Shown piece after piece: positions 38,507 to 45,604 of a stretch of DNA of 64,000 nucleotides. The stretch spans positions 68,031 to 132,030 of the forward strand of contig NZ_LMOG01000021.1 of assembly GCF_001423495.1 (NCBI RefSeq). The letters run 5' to 3'. This stretch comes from Xanthomonas sp. Leaf131 (GTDB lineage: Bacteria > Pseudomonadota > Gammaproteobacteria > Xanthomonadales > Xanthomonadaceae). The notes under the pieces are model-generated. The model did not search any database. It saw only the letters and a list, made by a program, of their open reading frames with translations, and had not been told where the DNA came from. Numbering within the stretch: the first letter of the stretch is position 1; every line of letters begins with the position of its first letter. Both the position numbers and the translations under genes were made by a program.

Positions 38507-39859
38507 ATGCCTACTTCCCAGCCCGCCCCGCGTCGCACCGCTGCCACGCGTACTGCCTCCCTGACGTCCTTGTTGTGCGTGTCCGGCCCGTTGTTGCTGT
38601 TTGCCAGCACACAGGCGCAGGCGGTTGCCTCGTTCGCGCGCCAGACCGGTTCTTCGTGCGCGGATTGCCATGTCGGTTCCTACGGCCCTTCGCTCACGCC
38701 GTACGGCATGCGCTTCAAACTCGGCGGCTTCACCGACACCGATGGCAACGGCACCAAGATTCCGGTCTCCGGCCAGGTCACCTGGACACGGCGCAATCCC
38801 AGCCGCGGCGACAGCAGCGCACGCGTCAACGAAGGCGATCTGTATCTGGCCGGCCGGGTCAACGACCATATCGGCGGTTATTCCAAGATCCGCTCCAACA
38901 ACGGCGGCAACGACACCTTCAACACCCAGTTGGACGATGTGGATCTGCGCTTTGTCAGCAAGCCGTTCCAGCTTGCCGGCAAGGACGCCATGGTCGGCGT
39001 CAGCATCAACAACAACCCCGGTGTGTCCGATCCGATCCAGGTGCTGCCGAATGCATCGACCCTGAGCCCGGTCTCCAACGCCGGTTCGGCCAGCATGCTC
39101 AGTTCGTCGGCGCTGTCCAACCGCGTGATCGGCGCCAGCGTGTACGGCTTGTTCGACCGCAATTGGTACGGCGAAGTCGGCAGCTACAGCGCGCTGTCCA
39201 CCGATGCGCAGGACCACCTGGGCTGGAACCCCAACGGCGACCCGGGCAAGCTCAGCGATACCGGCTATGCCCGCTTTGCCTATATGAAGGACATGAAGCG
39301 GCAGTTCTTCTCGGCCGGCCTGACCGCGATGACCAGCCGTCGCCAACGCCTGCGCAGCGGCGGTCCGAGCGATGACTTCACCGATCTGGGTTACGACCTG
39401 ACCTATCAGTTCCTCGGCACCCGCGAGCACGTGTTGTCGCTGGCCTACGTCAACATCTACGAGCGCCGCAAGTACGGCAGCCCGCTGCTGCCGACCGACC
39501 CGAGCCTGTCCCCGCGCGATCGCGGCAGTGTGCGCGACCAGAACATCAGCATGAACTACGCGTTCAAGCAGACCTATGGCGTGCTCGCAGCGCATTTGAT
39601 CAACAGCGGCTCGTTCGATGTGGCGCGGTATCAGCCCTACGGCCTCCCCGACACCACCGCCAATCTGATCCTGCTGTACTGGACCCCGTTCGGTAAGGAA
39701 GGCACCTACACCACCAACGCCAACGTGCGTTTCGCGGCTACCTGGTTCCGCTTCGACAAGTTCAACGGCAGCACCACCAACGTGTTCGGTGGCGGCAATC
39801 CGATCACCAACCCGCGCGATCTCGACAGCTTCGCGCTGTCGGTCAATGTCGCGTTCTGA
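38507..39859 (+). CDS. Fused monoheme cytochrome c / outer-membrane barrel (Cyc2-like)
   Basis: The 450-residue product starts at the ATG with AAGGA six bases upstream; an ATG at 38432 overlapping the b561 stop is less likely. A signal peptide ends near ASTQAQA (39). It is followed by FARQTGSSCADCHVGS with one heme site (C51, C54, H55), then LTPYGMRFKLGGFTD, the pattern after the heme in Cyc2-type proteins. The remaining 380 residues alternate polar and hydrophobic positions, are rich in aromatic residues and Asn/Gly, and end in NVAF with terminal Phe, as outer-membrane barrels do. Cyc2 carries electrons across the outer membrane during iron oxidation; here the donor or acceptor is unknown. 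Confidence 0.8.
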   Translation: MPTSQPAPRRTAATRTASLTSLLCVSGPLLLFASTQAQAVASFARQTGSSCADCHVGSYGPSLTPYGMRFKLGGFTDTDGNGTKIPVSGQVTWTRRNPSRGDSSARVNEGDLYLAGRVNDHIGGYSKIRSNNGGNDTFNTQLDDVDLRFVSKPFQLAGKDAMVGVSINNNPGVSDPIQVLPNASTLSPVSNAGSASMLSSSALSNRVIGASVYGLFDRNWYGEVGSYSALSTDAQDHLGWNPNGDPGKLSDTGYARFAYMKDMKRQFFSAGLTAMTSRRQRLRSGGPSDDFTDLGYDLTYQFLGTREHVLSLAYVNIYERRKYGSPLLPTDPSLSPRDRGSVRDQNISMNYAFKQTYGVLAAHLINSGSFDVARYQPYGLPDTTANLILLYWTPFGKEGTYTTNANVRFAATWFRFDKFNGSTTNVFGGGNPITNPRDLDSFALSVNVAF

Positions 39860-39884
39860 TTCCCCCGCACGCGTAAGGACCCCC

Positions 39885-40274
39885 ATGAAGTCACTCCACA
39901 AAACCTTGTTGTGCGTTCCGCTGGCCGGCCTGCTGTTGGCCGGCGCAGTGTTTGCCCCATCCGCGCGTGCGGCCGATGGCAAAGGCGTGTTCATGACCGA
40001 ATGCGCCGAGTGCCACAGCGCCGCCCAGGGCAAGAACAAGAAAGGCCCGTCCATGTTCGGCGTGGCCGGGCGCCCGGCCGCCAGCCTGCCGGACTACAGC
40101 AACTATTCCGATGCGCTCAAGGGCAGCAAGTGGCAGTGGACGCCGGCCCAGCTCAAGACCTATCTCTCGCAATCCTCGTCCAAGGCCTTGCCGGGCACGA
40201 AGATGAAGTACGAGGGCCTGGAGGATCAGAAGGAACTCGACGCGCTGATTGTCTACCTCAACACCCTGCACTGA
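39885..40274 (+). CDS. Periplasmic class I cytochrome c
   Basis: The 129-residue product starts MKSLHKTLLCVPLAGLLLAG with a signal peptide ending near SARAADG. The heme site is ECAECHSAAQGKNKKGPSM and the likely methionine ligand is in PGTKMKYEGL. The C-terminal helix ends LIVYLNTLH. This is the usual mitochondrial/c2-like size. It lies 25 bases after the barrel-cytochrome gene in the same unit, so it is the obvious soluble shuttle between that protein and cytochrome b561. Confidence 0.92.
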   Translation: MKSLHKTLLCVPLAGLLLAGAVFAPSARAADGKGVFMTECAECHSAAQGKNKKGPSMFGVAGRPAASLPDYSNYSDALKGSKWQWTPAQLKTYLSQSSSKALPGTKMKYEGLEDQKELDALIVYLNTLH

Positions 40275-40600
40275 TCGTTGCTTAGAGCGCGCACTAAAAC
40301 GACTGCGCCGCCGCCAGGCGGGCGGCCGGTTCCCGGAACCGGCATGTACCACGCGTATATGCCGGCTCCTGCGCGCTACCCACACCCACCTGACGACTGC
40401 TCGCTACGGTTTGCTCGCCACGCTTAGCCGGTCAGCGGCTGGCAGTCGCGCTCCGGGCCGGCATCCGGGGTGCCTCGGGGTCTGCGGTACAGACTGCAGG
40501 CGCGCGTTGCCCGCGCCGGTTCCTTCGCGTATATGAACGGAACCGTCGTGCCTGCTGCGGTCTGCCCGACGCAATCAGGCACTATTGCGCCCCGCTCACC
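40275..40600. other. Intergenic region with GGTTCC/GGAACC palindromes
   Basis: The 326 bases contain a perfect hairpin CCGGTTCC-C-GGAACCGG (40326-40342), plausibly the terminator of the cytochrome c gene. A wider inverted pair CGGTTCC (40517-40523) and GGAACCG (40539-40545) follows. Next to each stands the same GCGTATATG (40353-40361 and 40527-40535). A GGAACC box at 40539 could be an ECF-type -35, but no good -10 is visible. No gene is supported. Confidence 0.45.
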
Positions 40601-41476
40601 GTGGACGCTCATCCGTTGCTCCCTGCTTCGCCTGCCAGGCCGTCTCCCTTCCTAACGCGACGCAGTTGCGCCTGCGGCGGGCAGCCGTGGGACGTACGGA
40701 GCCTGCAGAGGCTGCGGGAACGGGACTCCACGGTCGGCGGCGACACACATTGCCTGCCCGCAGGCACAGCCCCGCGCCACGCGGTACTGCGCCATTGCCT
40801 GCTGCTAGCCCTGCTCGTCAGCCCCTGTGCGGCACTGGCCGACAATCTCGGCGGCGCAGTGGCGCTGACCTCGCAACTGATCGACCGTGGCATCTCGATC
40901 GCGCCCAACAAGGCCACGCTGCAGGCGGCCGGCTACTGGCTGCCCGCGCCCGGCTGGTCGGTCTCCACCTCGGTCGCGCTGCAATCGCCCTCGCTGAGCA
41001 AGCCAGTGGCAGTCACCGCCCAGGCCGCACGCGCCTGGATGCTGGACGACCGCTGGCAGATGCAGGCCAGCCTGCTGTACTACGGCTACCCGACCAACCA
41101 GGCCACGCGCACCTTCGACCGCCAGGAAGCCAGCCTGGCCTGGTCCTATCGCGACGTGCTGACCTTTTCGCTGTCCACGTTCAACTTCCCCCGCGCCGAC
41201 CAGTCGCCCTGGAATGTGGCCATCGACGTCACCGCCAGCATCCCGCTGCGCAACGATGTCAGCCTGTCGATCGGCGCCGGTTCTTCGCGTTTCCCGGCGA
41301 TGGCCTACGGCGCCGCCGCGTCCGGCCGCTATCAGTACGGGCAATTGGGCCTGAAGTGGAGCCGGGCACGATGGACCGCGAAACTGGAACGCATCGTCAC
41401 CAGCAGCAATACCCCGCGCCTGCAGGGCGGCCCCGGCGAAACGCCCTGGCTGGGCACGCTCTCCGCGTCTTTCTGA
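40601..41476 (+). CDS. Outer-membrane protein, TorF-like putative porin
   Basis: The open frame gives 291 residues from a GTG at 40601, but the first 60 residues are Arg/Pro/Cys-rich. The real protein probably starts nearer to the hydrophobic HAVLRHCLLLALLVSPCAALA signal segment (about 60-80). The mature part begins DNLGGAVALTSQLIDRGISI. It shows alternating beta strands (YQYGQLGLKWSRARWTAKLE) and ends LSASF with a terminal Phe, as barrels do. The start region DNLGG...DRGIS fits the TorF family of putative porins. It lies 63 bases before the ECF sigma gene, with site D in between. Confidence 0.68.
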   Translation: MDAHPLLPASPARPSPFLTRRSCACGGQPWDVRSLQRLRERDSTVGGDTHCLPAGTAPRHAVLRHCLLLALLVSPCAALADNLGGAVALTSQLIDRGISIAPNKATLQAAGYWLPAPGWSVSTSVALQSPSLSKPVAVTAQAARAWMLDDRWQMQASLLYYGYPTNQATRTFDRQEASLAWSYRDVLTFSLSTFNFPRADQSPWNVAIDVTASIPLRNDVSLSIGAGSSRFPAMAYGAAASGRYQYGQLGLKWSRARWTAKLERIVTSSNTPRLQGGPGETPWLGTLSASF

Positions 41477-41483
41477 TCCACCC

Positions 41484-41509
41484 GCAACCTTTTGCCCCTA
41501 CGCGGGCAC
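41484..41509 (+). promoter_or_regulatory. Site D: bipartite promoter-like motif before the ECF sigma gene
   Basis: GCAACC (41484-41489), TTTT, then GCAC (41506-41509), with a 16-base spacer. The 13 bases GCAACCTTTTGCC are identical to site B. The GCAC box ends 31 bases before the sigma ATG, the normal distance for a promoter with a short leader; this would be autoregulation. Confidence 0.6.
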
Positions 41510-41539
41510 TGACCTACGTCTTCTGCCGTGCCTGCCTCG

Positions 41540-42121
41540 ATGAATGATTCCGACACCCTGGGTGATGCCACCGACCGCATGCTGCTGCGACGCATGGCTG
41601 CGGGCGATCGTGCCGCCCTGGCGAGCATGTACACCAGCTACCACGGCCGGCTGTGCCGGTTCCTGTCGCGGCTGACCCGACGCCCGGACATCATCGAAGA
41701 AGCCATCAACGACTGCTTCTGGATCGCCTGGCAGAAAGCCGGCGACTTCCGCGGCGACTCACAGGTGTCGACCTGGATCATGGGCATCGCCTATCGCTGC
41801 GGGCTGAAATGCCTGCGCCAGCATGACGGCGAGGCCATCGACGACACCGCCGTGGTGGAAGACCACGCCCCCAGCGCCGACGACAACGATGACCGCGAGC
41901 TGCGCGACTGGCTCGACAAGGGCATGCAACGGCTGTCGCCGGACCAGCGCATGGTGATCGAGCTGGTCTATGGCGTTGGCCACAAGCTCGAAGAAGTCGC
42001 CGAAATCATGCAGTGCCCGGTCGGCACGATCAAAGCCCGGCTGTTCCATGCGCGGGTCAAATTACGCAATGTGCTGCCCGGCCTGGCTGGCGGCGCCCCC
42101 TACACGGAGACCATGCAATGA
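41540..42121 (+). CDS. ECF-type RNA polymerase sigma factor
   Basis: The 193-residue product starts MNDSDTLGDATDRMLLRRMA. Region 2 has RLCRFLSRLTRRPDIIEEAINDCF and WQKAGDFRGDSQVSTWIMGIA, region 4 LSPDQRMVIELVYGVGHKLEEVAEIMQCPVGTIKARLF, the helix-turn-helix that reads the -35 box. Length and spacing are normal for the ECF class. It overlaps the anti-sigma gene by four bases. An in-frame GTG at 41528 is possible. Its likely targets are the six GCAACC-N16-GCAC sites described here, including one before itself. Confidence 0.93.
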   Translation: MNDSDTLGDATDRMLLRRMAAGDRAALASMYTSYHGRLCRFLSRLTRRPDIIEEAINDCFWIAWQKAGDFRGDSQVSTWIMGIAYRCGLKCLRQHDGEAIDDTAVVEDHAPSADDNDDRELRDWLDKGMQRLSPDQRMVIELVYGVGHKLEEVAEIMQCPVGTIKARLFHARVKLRNVLPGLAGGAPYTETMQ

Positions 42122-42777
42122 AGACGTTTTTCATCGCGCCTGGCAAGGAATGCTCGCACGCCTGGGAACTGATGCCCGCCGTCTTGCTGGACAGTGCCAG
42201 CGAGGAAGAAAACACCTGGCTGATCGCGCACGTGGCCAAATGCGCCTCCTGCAGCGCCGAGTTCGCCCAGCAGAACCGCCTGCGGCAAGCGCTTGCGCTG
42301 CCGTCGGAGGTCAAGCTGGACGCCAACGCCGGCCTGCTGCGTCTGCTCGGCCGCCTGGATGCGCCGGAACAGCACGCAGCGCCGGCGGCACCGGTACCGG
42401 CAGCACGCCGTTCCGGCAACTGGACAGTGCGCGCCCTGGCCGCCGCCGCCCTGGTGCAGGCCATTGGTCTTGGCGTCATGGGCGTCAAGCTGGCCGCGCC
42501 TGCGCCCTCGCACGACTACCGCACGCTCAGCAGTGCCACCGCCCTACCGGTACCGCAAGGTGCCATCCGCGTGGTGCCCGACGCCAGGATGACCGTGGCC
42601 GACTGGGACAGCCTGCTGCATGCGCAGCAGTTGCAGGTGGTCGGCGGCCCCAATGAAATGGGCGCTTACACGGTGGTGCCGGTCGCCCCGCAGCCCCCGG
42701 CCCAGCCGCAGCACACCGTGCAGCAGCTGCGTGCGAACCCGCGCATCCGCCTGGCCGAGATCGTGTCGGCACCATGA
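42118..42777 (+). CDS. Anti-sigma factor with zinc-finger-type N-terminus
   Basis: The 219-residue product starts MKTFFIAPGKECSHAWELM. It has the H-x3-C-x2-C motif in LIAHVAKCASCSAEF (about 38-45), which is the ZAS zinc anti-sigma signature, and one membrane segment (about 103-126, RALAAAALVQAIGLGVMGVK). A periplasmic C-terminal domain of about 90 residues follows, with VVPDARMTVADWDSLLH. It would hold the ECF factor at the membrane until a periplasmic signal. It overlaps sigma upstream and the subtilase downstream by four bases. Confidence 0.9.
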   Translation: MKTFFIAPGKECSHAWELMPAVLLDSASEEENTWLIAHVAKCASCSAEFAQQNRLRQALALPSEVKLDANAGLLRLLGRLDAPEQHAAPAAPVPAARRSGNWTVRALAAAALVQAIGLGVMGVKLAAPAPSHDYRTLSSATALPVPQGAIRVVPDARMTVADWDSLLHAQQLQVVGGPNEMGAYTVVPVAPQPPAQPQHTVQQLRANPRIRLAEIVSAP

Positions 42778-44102
42778 GCCGCCTCTTCGCAATCGGCATG
42801 TTCGCCGCCTGTATCGGCCTGGGCGTGTGCGCCAATGTGCATGCTCAAGCCGTGCCGCCCGATGCTGCGCAAACTGTCGCCACCCACCCCGTGCAAGCGC
42901 CGGCCGATGCGCATACGCCCGATAGCAGCCGCGACATCCTGCTGGCGGTGGCCAACCCGCTCACCGCGCCGCCGGCACGCGCCGGCTCCAGCCTGATCGG
43001 CTACGCCTCCAGCTATTACGGTGCCGGCCAGAAAGCCGCCATGCGCATGGAAGCCATCAAACAACGCTACAAGCTGCGCGAAGTCTCCGGTTGGCCGATC
43101 ACCTCGCTGGGCCTGTATTGCGCCGTGCTGCAGCCGCCGCCGGGCGTGTCGCGCGACGCGCTGGTCAGCGCGCTGGCCGACGACGAAGGCGTGGAGCTGG
43201 TGCAGCCGGTGCAGGATTTCTCGGTGTTCTCCGCCGATGCATCTGAAAAGACCACTTCGCTGTCCGGCTACAACGACCCTTACGTGGACATGCAACGCGG
43301 CTTCATCGCCACCGATGCGGCCAGCGCGCAGACCGTTACCCAGGGCCGCGGCGTGGTGGTGGCCGTGGTCGATACCGGCGTGGATACCGCCCACCCGGAT
43401 CTGAAATCGCGCATCCGCGACGTGCACGATCTGGTCGACGACACCGCGATCAGCACCAGCAGCGATTCGCATGGCACCGAAGTGGCCGGGATCATCGCCG
43501 CCGGCAGCAACAACCATCAAGGCATCGTCGGCATGGCGCCCAAGGCCATGCTGAGCATCTACAAGGCGTGCTGGTATGCGCCGACCGTGGGTGCCACCGC
43601 CCGTTGCAATACCTTCACTCTGGCCAAGGCGCTGGCGGCGATCAACAACAGCTCCGCGCGCGTGATCAATCTGAGCCTGGGCGGCCCGGCCGATCCGCTG
43701 CTGAGCAAGATGCTGCTGCACCTGGTGCAACAGGGCCGCATCGTGGTGGCCGCGATGCCGCCGAACGGGCGCATGGATGGCTTTCCCAACGATGTGCCCG
43801 GCGTGCTGGTGGTGCGCAGCAGCAGCGCCACCACCGCAATGCCCGGCGTGCTGAGCGCGCCCGGCAAGGACATTCTCACCACCCAGCCGAACGGTCGCTA
43901 CGACTTCACCTCCGGCTCGTCGATGGCCACCGCGCATGTCAGCGGCATGGCCGCGTTGCTGTTGTCGCTATCGCCGTCGATGGACGCCTCCGCCTTGCGC
44001 GAGCTGATGCAACGCACCAGCAAAATCTCCGATGGCCAGTTGCAGGTCAACGCCGGCGCTGCGGTCGACGCGCTGGCATCGCACGCCAAACATTCCAACT
44101 GA
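42774..44102 (+). CDS. Secreted subtilisin-like S8 serine peptidase
   Basis: The 442-residue product starts MSRLFAIGMFAACIGLGVCA with a signal peptide ending near VHAQA. The propeptide-like part extends to about 190. The catalytic triad is D200 (VVAVVDTGVD), H233 (SDSHGTEVAGI) and S383 (SGSSMATAHVSG). The oxyanion-hole segment usually reads AAGN; here it is VVAAMPPNGR, so the usual Asn is displaced. It is coupled to the anti-sigma gene, which suggests a link to signalling, for instance processing of the anti-sigma periplasmic domain or of envelope targets. Confidence 0.9.
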   Translation: MSRLFAIGMFAACIGLGVCANVHAQAVPPDAAQTVATHPVQAPADAHTPDSSRDILLAVANPLTAPPARAGSSLIGYASSYYGAGQKAAMRMEAIKQRYKLREVSGWPITSLGLYCAVLQPPPGVSRDALVSALADDEGVELVQPVQDFSVFSADASEKTTSLSGYNDPYVDMQRGFIATDAASAQTVTQGRGVVVAVVDTGVDTAHPDLKSRIRDVHDLVDDTAISTSSDSHGTEVAGIIAAGSNNHQGIVGMAPKAMLSIYKACWYAPTVGATARCNTFTLAKALAAINNSSARVINLSLGGPADPLLSKMLLHLVQQGRIVVAAMPPNGRMDGFPNDVPGVLVVRSSSATTAMPGVLSAPGKDILTTQPNGRYDFTSGSSMATAHVSGMAALLLSLSPSMDASALRELMQRTSKISDGQLQVNAGAAVDALASHAKHSN

Positions 44103-44112
44103 CGACACCGGC

Positions 44113-44871
44113 ATGGCCAAGTGGATTCCCTTGTGGCTGCATAAACTCAGCTCGCCGCCCACGTTTTACCGCGTCGCCGGCATCGTGCGCCCGTGGGCAT
44201 TGGGCCTGGCGCTGCTGATTGGCGCGGTAGCCGCATACGGCGGGCTGGTGCTGGCGCCGCCGGATTATCAGCAGCACGATGCCTACCGCATCATCTTCAT
44301 CCACGTGCCCAGCGCCTGGATGAGTCTTTTCATCTACGCGGCGATGGGCGTGTCTGCGTTCATTGCGCTGGTGTGGCGGATCAAGCTGGCCGAAGTGGCG
44401 ACCATGGCCTCGGCGCCGATCGGCGCGGCCTTCACCTTCATCACCTTGTGCACCGGTTCGCTGTGGGGCAAGCCAATGTGGGGCACCTGGTGGACCTGGG
44501 ATGCGCGGCTCACCTCCGAGTTGTTGCTGCTGTTTTTGTATCTGGGCGTAATGGGCCTGTATCACGCAGTGGAAGATCGCCGCCAGGCGATGCGTGCGGC
44601 CGGCTTGCTCGCATTGGTGGGCCTGGTGAATCTGCCGATCGTGCATTACTCGGTGGTGTGGTGGAACACGCTGCATCAAGGCTCCACCGTGCGCCTGCTC
44701 GGCCCCTCCAAGATGGGCGCCGACATGCTGTGGCCGTTGTTGACGATGATGCTGGCGACCAAGTGTTATTACCTTGCCAGCCTGCTCGGCCGCGTGCGCG
44801 TGGACCTGCTCGCACTGGAAAGCGGCAAGGACTGGGCACGCCGCATCGTGTTGACGGAGCGCACCGCATGA
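44113..44871 (+). CDS. ccmC: Heme exporter/handling protein CcmC
   Basis: CcmC loads heme onto CcmE in the periplasm during c-type cytochrome assembly (System I). The 252-residue product has six membrane segments and the tryptophan-rich motif [16 protein letters not shown], with heme-ligand histidines in [10 protein letters not shown] and [15 protein letters not shown]. It starts 10 bases after the subtilase stop and overlaps ccmD. The frame is open 27 codons upstream, but similarity starts at the chosen ATG. ccmA and ccmB, normally upstream, are not in this window. Confidence 0.96.
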   Translation: MAKWIPLWLHKLSSPPTFYRVAGIVRPWALGLALLIGAVAAYGGLVLAPPDYQQHDAYRIIFIHVPSAWMSLFIYAAMGVSAFIALVWRIKLAEVATMASAPIGAAFTFITLCTGSLWGKPMWGTWWTWDARLTSELLLLFLYLGVMGLYHAVEDRRQAMRAAGLLALVGLVNLPIVHYSVVWWNTLHQGSTVRLLGPSKMGADMLWPLLTMMLATKCYYLASLLGRVRVDLLALESGKDWARRIVLTERTA

Positions 44872-45074
44872 ACACCTTTCTGGCGATGGGCGGTTACGGC
44901 CACTACGTGTGGACCGCGTACGCAGTCTTCGTACTGGTATTGCTGGCGGACCTGGCATCGCCATGGTTACGTCGCCGCCGCCTGCCACGCGAGCTGCGCG
45001 GCCAGCTGCAACGACAAACGCCGCGACGTGCACGCGATCAGCCAGTTCCCGCACTGGATCGGGACGCGCCATGA
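44868..45074 (+). CDS. ccmD: Heme exporter protein CcmD
   Basis: The 68-residue product starts [19 protein letters not shown] and has a single membrane segment (about 13-34) followed by a basic tail ([11 protein letters not shown]). CcmD stabilises CcmC-CcmE interaction and CcmE release. The G-Y-x-x-Y-V-W pattern before the helix is family-typical. It overlaps ccmC and ccmE by four bases each. Confidence 0.9.
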   Translation: MNTFLAMGGYGHYVWTAYAVFVLVLLADLASPWLRRRRLPRELRGQLQRQTPRRARDQPVPALDRDAP

Positions 45075-45541
45075 ATGCCACCCGCAAACAACGTCTCTGG
45101 CTGGTGCTCGCCCTGCTCGCCGCTGCCGCACTGGCAGTGACGCTGATCGTGTTCGCGCTGCAGCGGAACATGAGCTACCTGTTCACGCCCAGTCAGGTGC
45201 ACGCCGGCGAAGCGGCCAGCTATCAGCAATTCCGCCTCGGCGGCATGGTCAAAGCCGGCTCGATCCAGCGCGCAACCGATAGCCTGAAAGTCAACTTCAC
45301 CGTCATCGACAAGCACGCCGCAACGCAGGTCGAATACACCGGCATCCTTCCGGATCTGTTTCGCGACAACCAATCGGTGATCGCCAACGGACGCATGCAA
45401 GGCGGGCGCTTTGTCGCCAACGAAGTGCTGGCCAAGCACGACGAAACCTACATGCCCAAAGAACTGAAAGACGCGATGGCCGAGGGCCATGTGGGCAAGC
45501 CGATTCCTGCCGCCGCCATGCCGCTGTCGGCGCCGCGTTGA
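45071..45541 (+). CDS. ccmE: Heme chaperone CcmE
   Basis: CcmE binds heme covalently and passes it to CcmF for attachment. The 156-residue product has an N-terminal signal-anchor (about 9-28) and a periplasmic OB-fold domain. It carries the heme-binding His in [14 protein letters not shown] (H123) with the conserved Tyr127. The start overlaps ccmD. A 63-base gap to ccmF follows, within one operon. Confidence 0.96.
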   Translation: MNATRKQRLWLVLALLAAAALAVTLIVFALQRNMSYLFTPSQVHAGEAASYQQFRLGGMVKAGSIQRATDSLKVNFTVIDKHAATQVEYTGILPDLFRDNQSVIANGRMQGGRFVANEVLAKHDETYMPKELKDAMAEGHVGKPIPAAAMPLSAPR

Positions 45542-45604
45542 TGCTGCGCGCACCGTTTTCAACCACTTTCATGATCTTCCTTCGTTACACGCTGCGATTT
45601 GCCC

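Noticed and set aside
38378-40054. 558-residue open frame opposite the cytochrome genes.
   Set aside because: Shadow of the barrel-cytochrome gene; Val/Ala/Gly/His-rich without domains.
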